Positions 1 through 9,176 of a DNA stretch of 64,000 nucleotides are shown here, in pieces (position 1 is the first letter of the stretch; each line of letters opens with the position of its first letter). Origin of the DNA: Blastocatellia bacterium. GTDB taxonomy: Bacteria > Acidobacteriota > Blastocatellia > UBA7656 > JADIYM01. A program made the position numbers and the translations under genes. The notes under the pieces are model-generated. The model was given only the letters and a program-made list of their open reading frames with translations. It was not told the origin of the DNA and did not search any database. The stretch covers positions 99,319-163,318 of the forward strand of contig JAJTWZ010000003.1 of assembly GCA_021463145.1 (NCBI GenBank). The letters run 5' to 3'.

Positions 1-718
1 GAATCGTACCGCCACGGGGCAGCAGCCCACCGACGTCGTTCGTGGTAAGGAGGCGCGTGCGCGTCTCGCCAAGAAGTCCGTCGAAACCGCCTTCGACTCC
101 CAGTACTTCCCAGTTGCGGTCGATGTTCGAGGTCTTGACGATGGCACGGATCACCGCGTTCAGGCCCGGCGCGTCGCCGCCACCGGTGACGATTGCAATG
201 CGACGAATTTCGGGAGCGGCGCCACTGACGAACGTGGATCGAGTGGTTGAGAATGCCCGGGCATCGGCGGGCCGTCCATTGACTAGCAGCGCGAGCCGGC
301 GTCTTCCTTCGTCGGTCAATCCAGCCCGGAGGCACGCCCGAATAGCCGCCGCGTCATCCGCCCGCACCAGCCTCTCCACGCGCCAGGCAGCCGTGGTGCG
401 GAACAGGAATGCGACGGCAGCGTGTAGCGCTTCGAAACCGGCTGCTGCCGGAACTTCCGATTTGCCCAATTTGAGAAGGCCAAGGCGCAGCGTCGTGGCA
501 ACCGGCGGCGAGTCGGGGCACCAGAAACTCGAGATGAAAGTGTCGTCACCCAGGACGAACAGTGCTGTTGCGCAACCAGTTCGGCAACGGCCTCCCACGC
601 TTTCAGGGATTCCAAGCGCTGGGATCTCGCGCTCGATATCGTCTCGGTCCGGACGGGCCCGCAGTCGATTCAGCAGCTCGGCCGGAACGGGTTCGGGATG
701 TACGTCGGCGAACCTCAT
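1..718 (-). CDS. 6-phosphofructokinase-like protein, N-terminal part (cut by window edge)
   Basis: The open frame runs off the left edge on the minus strand. From about residue 174 it reads RRIAIVTGGGDAPGLNAVIR, the nucleotide/PPi-binding start of the phosphofructokinase family, followed by a stretch ending LLPRGGTI that also fits the family. The enzyme would phosphorylate fructose 6-phosphate in glycolysis; the catalytic part lies outside the window, so ATP or PPi dependence cannot be judged. The odd feature is about 170 residues ahead of the PFK domain, whereas normal PFKs begin within a few residues of the glycine loop. The ATG at 718 was chosen as the only clear one upstream, but it lacks a convincing ribosome site. 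A start nearer the PFK domain (for example a TTG) is possible. Confidence 0.75.
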   Translation of the reverse strand, partial: MRFADVHPEPVPAELLNRLRARPDRDDIEREIPALGIPESVGGRCRTGCATALFVLGDDTFISSFWCPDSPPVATTLRLGLLKLGKSEVPAAAGFEALHAAVAFLFRTTAAWRVERLVRADDAAAIRACLRAGLTDEGRRRLALLVNGRPADARAFSTTRSTFVSGAAPEIRRIAIVTGGGDAPGLNAVIRAIVKTSNIDRNWEVLGVEGGFDGLLGETRTRLLTTNDVGGLLPRGGTI

Positions 719-891
719 CAGGTCCGCAACTCTACTGTATTCAATAGTCTGCGGCAAGCATGAGAGATGTGAGGCGGACGCGGTCCCGTGTGGTGGCCGC
801 GTCGAGTTCCGGCTCAGTGCGAGCGGCGTAACCGGGCTGGAATCCGCCGACCTTGACCTGGTGCGGGGGTGCCAGCCCGGAGTCCGGAGGA

Positions 892-1380
892 CTACTTGAC
901 CGCGTAAGCGGTCACGGTAGCGGAGCCGGATATATTCCTTGCGGTCACTCGGATGACGGTCCTGCTGTTGAACACGTTCCAGACGAAGGCACGTCCACTC
1001 GACTTGCCGGCCGATATCGGAACTTCCATTTCGCCGATCTCTACTTCCTGTTCGCCCTCGTTCACAAACGCGTTGACCATCAAGGAAGATCCGGTGGCGC
1101 GGTTCTCCTTCTTGGAATCGGCGCCCATCGAAACGACGAGGCGAATTTCGCGGAAACCGAGCGTGTCGATGGTCCAGCTGGTGGTCGCGTTGTTCTCCAT
1201 TCGGGCACCGGTCGCGAGCTTGTAGAACTGGGTGTCCGGGTTCACGTTCAGGTTCAATTCAGTGACGGCCGGTCTTGGGTCGGCCGGCCGGCTCTCCTGA
1301 GTTGGCTTTGCGGGGGATTGGGCGCCGGCTTGCAGCGAGAAGATCAGGATGAGCGGAATGGAAAGCAGGGCTCGATGCAT
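892..1380 (-). CDS. Small exported protein, function unknown
   Basis: A 162-residue protein with a clear signal peptide (MHRALLSIPLILIFSLQAGA) followed by a Pro/Arg-rich linker. The remainder looks beta-rich, with alternating hydrophobic residues and segments such as SWTIDTLGFREIRLVV, and resembles a small beta-sandwich. The open frame extends upstream to 1818, but the ATG at 1380 is preceded by GGAGGA at ideal spacing and begins the signal peptide, so the upstream part is not coding. I recognise no catalytic motif. It stands alone, with about 170 bases to the PFK-like gene and over 1 kb of gene-poor DNA upstream. Likely periplasmic or secreted. Confidence 0.8.
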   Translation of the reverse strand: MHRALLSIPLILIFSLQAGAQSPAKPTQESRPADPRPAVTELNLNVNPDTQFYKLATGARMENNATTSWTIDTLGFREIRLVVSMGADSKKENRATGSSLMVNAFVNEGEQEVEIGEMEVPISAGKSSGRAFVWNVFNSRTVIRVTARNISGSATVTAYAVK

Positions 1381-2511
1381 TGTTGGTTCCTCCAGAGTCG
1401 ATAGGTGGATCTGTTGGCGGCAGGGAAACGGACTGCACGCGCCGCCGGGCGGAGAGTTGACAGACAAACTCGTGGTATTGACGATCCAGCATATAGGACG
1501 ACGTTCGGTCCGGGAAATCGCCGGCAAAGAGAATGGGCATCGTTCGCGGCCGGTTACCGCGCGAAGCGCCTTGGAGTGCGGCGTGAAGCGCCGCTTTGAA
1601 TGAGTGGGGAGAAGTCGGGCTTCGAGGTCGCGCATCGGGTTCGATTCTTCAGCTACCAATGCAGCGCTTCGCACGGCGAGAGGTGGACGCCGGTGACGCG
1701 CTCCGCTTGTGGGCGCACGCGTACTCGACCAATCAAAGGACAGAGAACACCATAGAGAATGCGTCTGATAATGAACGTTATGCATTCTACTATCTTCCGA
1801 TCCAAGAACCCTCACCAATACAACTCGCGAACTCCGCGTCCCTCATCGCCGCCGATGCGCAACACATCTGCCTCGCTAGCACGCCACCTCGGACGCAACC
1901 TGATCGCCGACTACCGTTGCCTCCCTCGAGGCACGACGGGTCTCACTGGCCGGAAGACTCTCTGACTTGCCATCGGTTCGCAACCCGAACTCGTCCAGCC
2001 GCAAATGCCAGTTCGCGGGGCCAGGAAACACGCGCGCCCCTGACCGCAAGTCAGCCAAACGTCGGCGCGCCGACTGACCGCAGGTCATGCACCGAAACAC
2101 GAGAAAATCCATGGGAATTAGCTGCGAGTGGCCGGGCCGCGGCGCCCCTTTCCTGACGCGCGGTTCGCAACGAAGCGGGCCGACCGCTGGCCCGAGTCGG
2201 ACGCATTGTCATAAATATCTAGATGATCGAAAATATGGGTTTATCGGTTCCTTCGAATACCGTCGGGCACGGCTGCAGGTTGAGGCGGAAGGCTTGTGTG
2301 GCTATGAACGTGCACAGGACTCGCGGGCGAGCCCTCGCAGGGGCAAGGTCCTGGCGCATCCCGGCACGGCAACCAACGGCGTTCCTGCTCCTGACAATCC
2401 CGTTGCAATGTCAGCTAACTGTGCACCTTGTGAGCTGGAAATGGCTCCGGCGGCACGACTTCCGCAGAAGTAGCGCGCCCGCGGCGTACTGCCGGGGCCG
2501 AAGGGCGACGC
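1381..2511. other. Gene-poor stretch of about 1.1 kb
   Basis: Several open frames cross this stretch on both strands, but none has a ribosome site, a recognisable domain or a convincing composition. AT-richer patches lie near 1740-1830 and 2200-2240 and could hold promoters or relics. A minus-strand frame at 1876-2112 has one CxxC pair, which is not enough to call. The only clear element is the dispersed repeat at 1559-1604. Confidence 0.6.
1559..1604. repeat. Dispersed intergenic repeat, copy 1
   Basis: The segment begins GCGCGAAGCGCCTTGGAGTG and contains a short inverted pair (GCGGCG / CGCCGC around a TGAA turn). The same opening, with a single C/T difference, recurs at 60465 downstream of ahcY. 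From memory, similar GCGCC-TGGAGTGCG elements are frequent between genes in Acidobacteriota and some Verrucomicrobiota genomes. It is probably a REP-like element. Confidence 0.6.
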
Positions 2512-3015
2512 TCACGTCCTTACTTCTGGCTCAACTCCGCGTGCCGCTTCTCGCCTTGCGATCACCTCAGCCCCCTGCTGCCAGACCTGCTCCAGGCGAA
2601 ACGCCTCAATTTCGGCAGGAATCGCCAAATAGGCGCTCTGCCGGCCCGCTCGCCGAATCGACCCGGCGATCCAAATACCTGAGAAATAGGCTTTCATGTA
2701 ATGTCTTAGGAAAGTCATGGCACCATCCCGTCGATATTGCCAGACGTGCACGCATTCGTGGACGAACAGGCTTCCGAATCGTTCAAGTGCAACGCGAACT
2801 TCAGGTGATTTCTGAGGTTCGTGTTCGGAGCGCCTGACGCATATGAGGGGCCCGAGGGTGATCGCGCGGGCTCTGGCCAACGCCGCGACGGCGTTGCCGA
2901 GCAGGCCGGTCGCAAGGTGCACCGGATCCAGGACGACTGCTTCTCCCGTCTGTTCGCGCAGGAAGTCTTCAACCCTGGAGACCGACCTGGCATCGGCGCG
3001 TTCGAGTCCGAACAT
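2512..3015 (-). CDS. Small HExxH zinc-peptidase-like protein (DUF4157 type)
   Basis: A 167-residue protein with FVHECVHVWQYRR, an HExxH metal-binding helix followed by the W-Q-Y pattern of small DUF4157-like minimal metalloproteases. A further helix (AYLAIPAEIEAFRLE) supplies a Glu that could be the third zinc ligand. There is no signal peptide, so it is probably cytoplasmic. The ATG at 3015 lies 34 bases after the end of the ETF:quinone oxidoreductase gene on the same strand; a TTG at 3027 is an alternative. The longer frame to 3081 would run through the oxidoreductase tail and is unlikely. The substrate is unknown; the position suggests cotranscription with the ETF genes but not a shared pathway. 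Confidence 0.75.
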   Translation of the reverse strand: MFGLERADARSVSRVEDFLREQTGEAVVLDPVHLATGLLGNAVAALARARAITLGPLICVRRSEHEPQKSPEVRVALERFGSLFVHECVHVWQYRRDGAMTFLRHYMKAYFSGIWIAGSIRRAGRQSAYLAIPAEIEAFRLEQVWQQGAEVIARREAARGVEPEVRT

Positions 3016-3049
3016 TCCGGCTACACTCAACCGGCCGCGGCCGGAAGCC

Positions 3050-4771
3050 CTACATTCGCTTGTAGTTCGGTCCCCCGCCACCCTCCGGCGGCGTCCAGTT
3101 GATTATCTGGTACGGATCCATGATGTCGCAGGTCTTGCAGTGAACGCAATTCGAGAAGTTGATCTGCAGCCTTCTGTCGCCGCCGGACCCGACCATCTCG
3201 TAGACGGCTGCCGGACAGAACCGCTCGCACGGATTCCCGAATTCTTCCGTACAACGATCGACGCAGATGCTCGTGTCGACGACCTTGAGGTGACAGGGCT
3301 GGTCCTCGTCGTGCGCGGCCCCGGAATGATAGACGTCTGTAACCTTGTCGAATGTGAGCTTGCCGTCGAACTTCAGGTCGTACTTCTGGACGTCCGTCTT
3401 GCCGTAGTACTCCTTCAGGGTTCGCATTCGCGTGTGTCCGGCGTGAATCGGCAGCCGCTTCGGGAATATCCCTTTCGTCATGAATGAGATACCGTTCGTC
3501 ACCAGGCCGGCCATCCTGCCCTTCTCGAAGGCCTGATGGAAGTTCCTCACCTCGTAAAGTTCCTTGTCGATCCAACTGGCCTTAACCTTCTGCGAATATC
3601 TAAGCATCGCGTCCGACGAGTAGTCGTCGGCGACCAGTGCGTCGAAGATGGCTTCAGCCGCCAACATTCCCGACTTCATAGCCGTGTGAAGTCCCTTGAG
3701 ACGCTGGCCATTGAGAAGACTGCCTGAGTCGCCGACGATCAGCACGCCGCCGCTGTGGAGTCTCGGGATGCTGTAGTAGCCGCCCTCGGGAATCGCCTTC
3801 GCGCCATACGAGATCATCTTGCCGCCGTCGAGCAGGCCGGCAATCCAGGGATGAGTCTTGAACCGCTGGAACTCGTGGTGCGGGTCGATCTGGGGATCCA
3901 GGCAGTCGAGACCGGTGACGAGACCGATGTCGAGCAGCCGATCCTTCATCATGTATAGAAAGCCGCCACCGAAAACCTCGCCGGAATGAGGGAAGCCGAG
4001 CGTGTGGAAGACGGTACCCGCCTCCAGACGATCGTCTGGAAGCTCCCAGATCTCCTTCACTCCAAGCGCATAAACCTGCGGATCGCTTCGGCGGTCCAGG
4101 TTCATTCTGGCGGTCAGTTCCTTGGTAAGCGTTCCGCGAGGCCCTTCTCCGAGAACGACCACCTTGGCGAGAAGGTCGACGCCGGGCTCGAAGTTTTCCT
4201 TCGGCTGTCCGTGCTTGTCGATTCCCTTGTCGCCGGTACGCACGCCGACTACCTGATCGCCGTCATACAGGAGCGATTGGCCGGGAAACTCCGGAAATAT
4301 GTTGACCCCGGCCTCCTCGCAGATCGGCGCCATCCATCGGAGAAGTTTCGAAAGACTGACTACGTAGTATCCGTGATTGTCGAGCGGCGGCGGGGTGATC
4401 GGCAGAGTGAATTTCGCCGACCCGGTCAGATACATGACCGCATCTTTGCCCACAGGCGCCTCGACCGGGCATCCACGCTCGAGGAAGTCGGGCATCAACT
4501 CGGCGAGTCCTTTCGGATCCATGACGGCACCGGAGAGTCCGTGAGCTCCGACTTCGGCGCCCTTTTCGATCACCGCAATCTCGATCTCGCCGAGGTTCCC
4601 TCCGGACGAGTTGTGCAGCTTGACGAGGTTCGCAAGGTGGAGTGCGCCTGCCAGGCTTGCCGGACCCGCGCCGACGAAAACGACGTCGAACGGAAGTTCT
4701 TCGCGCTCAAGTGGTGGCATAAGTGTCGAGTCGCTCCGGGTGGATTGCCGCCGCTGCGGACCGGTCAGCAT
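3050..4771 (-). CDS. Electron-transfer flavoprotein:ubiquinone oxidoreductase
   Basis: Passes electrons from reduced ETF to membrane quinone, linking acyl-CoA and other flavin dehydrogenases to respiration. The 573 residues match the family length. An N-terminal FAD-binding loop (VFVGAGPASLAGALHLA) starts near residue 32, and the protein ends with the family ferredoxin-like module: CVDRC, then NPCERFCPAAVYE and NCVHCKTCDI, giving the four [4Fe-4S] cysteines, then the signature WTPPEGGGGPNY. It lies downstream of etfB, etfA and a TrmJ-type methylase on the same strand, 97 bases after the latter, so it probably serves the same ETF. The ATG at 4771 is used; an ATG at residue 18 is an equally reasonable start because neither has a strong ribosome site. 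Confidence 0.96.
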   Translation of the reverse strand: MLTGPQRRQSTRSDSTLMPPLEREELPFDVVFVGAGPASLAGALHLANLVKLHNSSGGNLGEIEIAVIEKGAEVGAHGLSGAVMDPKGLAELMPDFLERGCPVEAPVGKDAVMYLTGSAKFTLPITPPPLDNHGYYVVSLSKLLRWMAPICEEAGVNIFPEFPGQSLLYDGDQVVGVRTGDKGIDKHGQPKENFEPGVDLLAKVVVLGEGPRGTLTKELTARMNLDRRSDPQVYALGVKEIWELPDDRLEAGTVFHTLGFPHSGEVFGGGFLYMMKDRLLDIGLVTGLDCLDPQIDPHHEFQRFKTHPWIAGLLDGGKMISYGAKAIPEGGYYSIPRLHSGGVLIVGDSGSLLNGQRLKGLHTAMKSGMLAAEAIFDALVADDYSSDAMLRYSQKVKASWIDKELYEVRNFHQAFEKGRMAGLVTNGISFMTKGIFPKRLPIHAGHTRMRTLKEYYGKTDVQKYDLKFDGKLTFDKVTDVYHSGAAHDEDQPCHLKVVDTSICVDRCTEEFGNPCERFCPAAVYEMVGSGGDRRLQINFSNCVHCKTCDIMDPYQIINWTPPEGGGGPNYKRM

Positions 4772-4868
4772 CCCTGTGCGGTCGTGGAGTTGTCAAGCTG
4801 GGCTTTCGAAATGCTCAGGACGTGCCGGGGAGTCTCGCAGGACGCCGTATGAGATCCGGCAAATCGAG

Positions 4869-5582
4869 TTATTTTGTAGATAGATTATCAGACGCCCGCT
4901 TCAGGAGCGTGAACAGCAACTGAATGTCGGCGGTGCTTGGGTTCGAGCGCAGCAGCAACTGGCGCAGGCGGTCAGCGGCGGCCGTGGGACGTTGCAGCCG
5001 CGACGAGCCATCTTCGGGCTCGGTCGCAGACGCAACCAGGCGTTCGACTTCGGCGACAGTCGCGCGCGCCTCACCTCGCAAGCGCGAGTATTGGAGCGGC
5101 CCATCGCCGGGAACTGGCATGCGAGCCATCTCCCACGCAACGATCGCAACGGCGTGCGAGAGGTTCATCGACGGCTGCTGGGATCGCGTCGGAATTACGA
5201 CGACAGAATGTGCTCGATCGATCTCCGCCGACGTAAGCCCGCGCTTCTCGTTGCCGAAGAGCACGGCAACGCTGCTAAGTTCGATTCCCTCGCCCGCCAC
5301 ACGACTGGCGAACTCGCGGGGGCCGATCGAGCGTCCGATCCGCCGACGCGTTGCCGCCGTTGTCGCCGCGACCAAAGTAGATTCGGCAATCGCCTCGTCG
5401 AGGGTCGAAACCGAACGGGCGTTGTCGAGCACGTGTGAAGCTCCGACGGCCGCCTTTGCCTCGCGCCACGAGGGTTCCCAGGGCTCGACCACCACGAGGT
5501 CGTCGAAACCGAAGTTGGCCATCGCCCTTGCGGCTGCTCCGATGTTGTTCGGATCACGGGGACGAACGAGAACGAAACGCAT
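4869..5582 (-). CDS. TrmJ-like tRNA/rRNA (2'-O-ribose) methyltransferase, SPOUT family
   Basis: A 237-residue SPOUT methylase. It shows the three family motifs: RPRDPNNIGAAARAMANFG at the N terminus, LFGNEKRGLTSAEI in the middle and PSMNLSHAVAIVAWEM in the knot region, which together bind S-adenosylmethionine and RNA. The length and the C-terminal helical extension fit TrmJ (tRNA position 32) better than the two-domain TrmH/RlmB proteins, but the exact target cannot be told from sequence. The ATG at 5582 starts the conserved core (MRFVLVRPRD) and has GAGAGA upstream; the longer frame to 5642 adds a non-conserved tail. It sits between etfA and the ETF oxidoreductase gene. Confidence 0.9.
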   Translation of the reverse strand: MRFVLVRPRDPNNIGAAARAMANFGFDDLVVVEPWEPSWREAKAAVGASHVLDNARSVSTLDEAIAESTLVAATTAATRRRIGRSIGPREFASRVAGEGIELSSVAVLFGNEKRGLTSAEIDRAHSVVVIPTRSQQPSMNLSHAVAIVAWEMARMPVPGDGPLQYSRLRGEARATVAEVERLVASATEPEDGSSRLQRPTAAADRLRQLLLRSNPSTADIQLLFTLLKRASDNLSTK

Positions 5583-5696
5583 GCGACGTTTCTCTCTCAA
5601 ATTCGACAGTGGCCGCAACCCTGTCGCCCCTTTCGTGAGCAACCTCCCTCCATCGGAGATCGGCTGCCCACGTTTGGACGCGACGATCTTCGAGCG

Positions 5697-6671
5697 CTAC
5701 TCCTTGAGCTTCTTGATCAGGGCGGGCACCACCTCGAACAGGTCGCCAACGACTCCAAAGTCTGCCAGGTCGAAAATAGGAGCTTCCTTGTCTTTGTTGA
5801 TCGCGACGATAGTGCCGGAATTCTTCATCCCGACAACATGCTGGATGGCGCCTGAGATTCCCACGGCAACGTATAACTGCGGAGTCACGGTCTGCCCGGA
5901 GCTTCCTATCTGGCGATCCATGGGCAGCCATCCGCTGTCGCAGATTGGTCGCGAAGCGGCGACTTCGGCTTCGAGCGCCGCCGCCAGTTCGTTCACGAGT
6001 CCGAGATTCTCGTCACTCTTGATTCCACGACCGACAGAAACGATTCGCGTCGCAGCAGACAGATCCACCGCCCCTTTAACGTCCTTGAACCGCTCCTCGA
6101 CGGTCCAACGGATCCTCACAGATCCGAGGTCGACCGAAAGCGCGCGCGTCGGCGCCGAACCGTCCCTGGCCGCATCCGTCCGGTAAGCGCCAGACTGCAG
6201 GCTGATCATTCCAGGCGCATCTGTACGACAAGTGACGTCCGCATTGATCTTGCCCTGGAAGATCTGCCGGACGAGGGTCACGTTCCCGCCCTCGACCTTC
6301 AGCTTGATGACGTCGCCGACCAACGCGCGATCCAGACGCGCCGCCACCCTGGGCGCAAAGTCGCGAACCTGGTACGAATGGCTGAAGACGACCCAGGCGG
6401 GGTCGCAATCCCGGATTGCCGCGACCATCGCGGCAGCGAAGCCGTCCGGCGTGTAGGTCGCCAGCTTTGCGTCTTCGATGGTGATCACTTCGGCTAGATC
6501 CTTCGCTGCGACCTTCGCCGCGTTGGATCCGGCGCCGTCGCCAATCAGGACGGCTCGTGCCGTCGTTCCGAGACCGGCCGCGAGTGCCTGCCCCGCAGCT
6601 ACCGACTCCCACGATGAGTTCGTCAGCTCGCCGCCGCGAATCTCTACGTAGACAAGAACTCCGTTCGCCAT
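5697..6671 (-). CDS. etfA: Electron-transfer flavoprotein alpha subunit
   Basis: A 324-residue FixB/EtfA protein that forms the FAD-carrying heterodimer with EtfB. The C-terminal FAD domain shows the family pattern: SVGRGIKSDENL, then RPICDSGWLPMDRQIGSSGQ, TVTPQLYVAVGISGAIQHV and a MKNSGTIVAINKDKEAPIF run that contacts the flavin. The N-terminal half is the nucleotide-binding-like domain. GGGAGG lies seven bases before the ATG at 6671. It follows etfB after 40 bases, and the ETF:quinone oxidoreductase lies further down on the same strand, making a complete electron route to quinone. Confidence 0.97.
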   Translation of the reverse strand: MANGVLVYVEIRGGELTNSSWESVAAGQALAAGLGTTARAVLIGDGAGSNAAKVAAKDLAEVITIEDAKLATYTPDGFAAAMVAAIRDCDPAWVVFSHSYQVRDFAPRVAARLDRALVGDVIKLKVEGGNVTLVRQIFQGKINADVTCRTDAPGMISLQSGAYRTDAARDGSAPTRALSVDLGSVRIRWTVEERFKDVKGAVDLSAATRIVSVGRGIKSDENLGLVNELAAALEAEVAASRPICDSGWLPMDRQIGSSGQTVTPQLYVAVGISGAIQHVVGMKNSGTIVAINKDKEAPIFDLADFGVVGDLFEVVPALIKKLKE

Positions 6672-6711
6672 AGTGCCTCCCGCGGATCGCGCCAGGCGCG
6701 ATCAACGCACG

Positions 6712-7494
6712 CTAGATAACTCCATTTCCTCGCAGGCGCGCGACCAGCGCGGCGGCCACCGTCTCGGCATCGCCTTCCAGCATCTCCGTCTGTTTCTCAC
6801 GTACGGGGAGATAAAGACTGCCGATCGCTTCGCGTGGCGTAAGAGCATCGGCATTCAGACCCAGGTCCGATGCCGTCCTCACGTCCACGGGCTTCTTCTT
6901 TGCGCCCATGATTCCCTTGAGGCTCGCATAGCGCGGCTTGTTGATGCCGGATTGGATCGTCACGAGCGCCGGAGTCGCCATCGAAATCCACTGGAACCAG
7001 CCATTCTCGAGCTCGCGCTTTACCCGGAGCGTCTTTCCGTCCTCGCTCGTCTCCAGTGCGATAACGATCGACGCGTGCGGCAGGTCGAGCATTTCAGCCA
7101 TCAGCACCCCGGTCTGTCCATAGCCGAGGTCGTCCGATTGCAGCCCGGTGAAGATCACATCCGGAGCCTCGGGCCCGATCGCGGCCGCCAGGGACTTCGC
7201 GGTTGCCACGGCGTCGAGTTTCTCGAAAGTGGAGTCGCACAGGTGGATTGCCCGGTCCGCGCCCTTGGCGAGACCCTCTTTGATGGTCTTGCTCGCATCG
7301 GATGGGCCGAGTGTCGCAACGATCACCTCGCCACCGTGCTTCTCCTTCAAGCGGAGAGCCTCTTCCAGCGCATACGCGTCAGACTCGTTGGCCTCGAAGC
7401 TGAGGCTGGACTCGTCGATCCACGACTTGTCCGCGTTTATTCGGAGCAGGTCGTCCCGGCGGGGCACCTGCTTGATACAGACGACGATCTTCAC
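6712..7494 (-). CDS. etfB: Electron-transfer flavoprotein beta subunit
   Basis: A 260-residue FixA/EtfB protein, beginning MKIVVCIKQVPRRDDLLRIN as the family does, with the structural AMP site segment around GLQSDDLGYGQTGVLMAEML and the LPHAS turn. The start codon is GTG at 7494, supported by GAAGGAG at seven-base spacing. It is first in the ETF cluster (etfB, etfA, TrmJ-like methylase, ETF:quinone oxidoreductase, all minus strand). The fatty-acid operon ends just upstream at a terminator, so ETF transcription probably begins in the 7495-7534 gap. Confidence 0.97.
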   Translation of the reverse strand: MKIVVCIKQVPRRDDLLRINADKSWIDESSLSFEANESDAYALEEALRLKEKHGGEVIVATLGPSDASKTIKEGLAKGADRAIHLCDSTFEKLDAVATAKSLAAAIGPEAPDVIFTGLQSDDLGYGQTGVLMAEMLDLPHASIVIALETSEDGKTLRVKRELENGWFQWISMATPALVTIQSGINKPRYASLKGIMGAKKKPVDVRTASDLGLNADALTPREAIGSLYLPVREKQTEMLEGDAETVAAALVARLRGNGVI

Positions 7495-7534
7495 TGCTTC
7501 ACTCCTTCATCGACTCCGTAAGGAAAGAACGGAG

Positions 7535-7567
7535 CAAGGCGTCCGGCAACGAACCGGCGACGCCTTG
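7535..7567 (-). terminator. Rho-independent terminator of the fabF operon
   Basis: A nine-base stem (CAAGGCGTC paired with GACGCCTTG, extended by a CGG/CCG pair) starts about 20 bases past the fabF stop. On the minus strand it is followed by CTCCGTTCTTTCC, a T-rich tail. It separates the fatty-acid operon from the ETF genes. Confidence 0.7.
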
Positions 7568-7587
7568 TCTCCAGGTATGGCGTCCGG

Positions 7588-8829
7588 CTATTCCTCGAAT
7601 CGCTTCATGAGCAGCGCGGCATTCGTTCCGCCGAACCCGAAGCTGTTCGAGAGGCCGTACCTGATTGTCTTATGCCGCGCCTCGTTCGGGACGTAATCTA
7701 AGTCACAGTCCTCATCCGGCGTCACATAGTTTATCGTTGGCGGCAAGACACCTCGCTCAATGGCAAGGGCGAGTATTCCGGCCTCGAGGCCGCCCGCGGC
7801 TCCGAGCAGATGTCCGGTCATCGACTTGGTCGAACTGACCGGAATGCTATTCGCGTGCTCTCCAAACACACGCTTGATTGCGAGGGTCTCGAGCTTGTCG
7901 TTGTACGGCGTCGAAGTGCCGTGCGCATTGATGTAATCGACGTCCTGCGGCTCGATTCCGGCATCCCGGATCGCCGCCTCCATCACGCGCCGCGCCCCGT
8001 CGGCGTTCTCGGAAGGCTGAGTGATGTGGAAGGCGTCGCCCGTCATCCCGTAGCCCACGACCTCGGCGATGATCTTTGCACCTCGGGCTTTCGCGTGCTC
8101 GAGTTCCTCGAGGACGAGCACGCCGGCCCCTTCGCCAATTACGAATCCGTCCCGGTCCTTGTCGAACGGCCGGCTTGCGAGCGCCGGCTCGTCGTTGCGG
8201 AACGAAAGCGCCCGCATCGCCGCAAACCCGCCCACGCCCATCGGGGTAATTGCAGCTTCGGCGCCTCCGCAGACCATTACGTCGGCATCGCCACGCTGGA
8301 CGATCTTGAAGCTGTCGCCCACCGCGTGCGCTCCCGACGAACAGGCAGTCGCCGTCGCCGAGTTCGGCCCTTTGAGCCCGAACTTGATGGAGACGCAGCC
8401 GCTCGCCAGGTTGATGATGGCCGCCGGAATGAAAAATGGAGAAATCCGGCTCGGTCCTCCTTTCAGGAATTCCTCGTGCTCGCGCTCGATGATCGCAAAC
8501 CCGCCGATGCCAGAGCCGATATAGGTTCCGCACCGCTCGGCGTTGGATTCGGTCACTTCGAGGCCAGATGCGTCGAGGGCTTCCTTGGCAGCTGCCACCG
8601 CATAGTGGATGAAGGTGTCGAATTTCTTGACCTCCTTCCTGGGTACGTACTGCTCAGGGTCGAAACCCTTGACCTCGCCGGCGAAGCGGCACCGAAAAGC
8701 GGACGCGTCGAAACGCGTGATGGGACCGATACCCCCGCTTCCCGCAACGAGTGAAGACCACGTCTCCTCGGCCGTCAGGCCGACGCAGCTGACGAGGCCA
8801 ATCCCCGTCACGACGACACGTCGATTCAC
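7588..8829 (-). CDS. fabF: Beta-ketoacyl-ACP synthase II
   Basis: Condenses malonyl-ACP with acyl-ACP in chain elongation. The 413 residues carry the catalytic Cys163 in [14 protein letters not shown], the first active-site His in [11 protein letters not shown] and the second in [14 protein letters not shown], plus the closing [11 protein letters not shown]. The start chosen is GTG at 8829 ([10 protein letters not shown]), which has AGAAGGAG seven bases upstream; the frame extends to 8877 but that tail is not conserved. It is last in the operon, 69 bases after acpP, and is followed by a terminator. Confidence 0.96.
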   Translation of the reverse strand: MNRRVVVTGIGLVSCVGLTAEETWSSLVAGSGGIGPITRFDASAFRCRFAGEVKGFDPEQYVPRKEVKKFDTFIHYAVAAAKEALDASGLEVTESNAERCGTYIGSGIGGFAIIEREHEEFLKGGPSRISPFFIPAAIINLASGCVSIKFGLKGPNSATATACSSGAHAVGDSFKIVQRGDADVMVCGGAEAAITPMGVGGFAAMRALSFRNDEPALASRPFDKDRDGFVIGEGAGVLVLEELEHAKARGAKIIAEVVGYGMTGDAFHITQPSENADGARRVMEAAIRDAGIEPQDVDYINAHGTSTPYNDKLETLAIKRVFGEHANSIPVSSTKSMTGHLLGAAGGLEAGILALAIERGVLPPTINYVTPDEDCDLDYVPNEARHKTIRYGLSNSFGFGGTNAALLMKRFEE

Positions 8830-8898
8830 GACCACACTCCTTCTGGATATGACCAGCAGCCCATCGTTTCCGGCCACGCGGCCGGACGGCGCCGACGA

Positions 8899-9147
8899 CT
8901 ACTTGTCCTTCTTGTACTGCTCGATGTACGAGACGGCGTCGCGAACGCTCTGGATCTTCTCGGCGTCTTCGTCCGGGATCTCGATATCGAACTCCTCCTC
9001 GAAGCGCATTACGAGCTCGACCGTATCCAGCGAATCGGCGCCAAGATCCTCGATGAACCGTGCGTTGGCCGTCACTTCCGGTTCGTCGACTCCAAGTTCT
9101 TCGACGATGATCTGCTTAACCTTCTCCTCAACACTGATATCCGCCAT
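8899..9147 (-). CDS. acpP: Acyl carrier protein
   Basis: An 82-residue acidic carrier protein. Ser39 in the [10 protein letters not shown] motif takes the 4'-phosphopantetheine arm, and the surrounding helix II is the docking site for the synthases. The closing EQYKKDK tail is usual. GGAGGA lies just before the ATG. It sits directly between fabD (29 bases) and fabF (69 bases); fabG, often found here, is absent. Confidence 0.98.
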   Translation of the reverse strand: MADISVEEKVKQIIVEELGVDEPEVTANARFIEDLGADSLDTVELVMRFEEEFDIEIPDEDAEKIQSVRDAVSYIEQYKKDK

Positions 9148-9176
9148 GGGATCCTCCTCGGAACGTTTGTAATAAC

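Noticed and set aside
42-899. Plus-strand open frame of 285 codons at the left edge
   Set aside because: Antisense to the PFK-like gene; Arg/Ser-rich, no domain.
1596-2156. Plus-strand open frame in the gene-poor region
   Set aside because: No ribosome site, no domain, composition like random GC-rich sequence.
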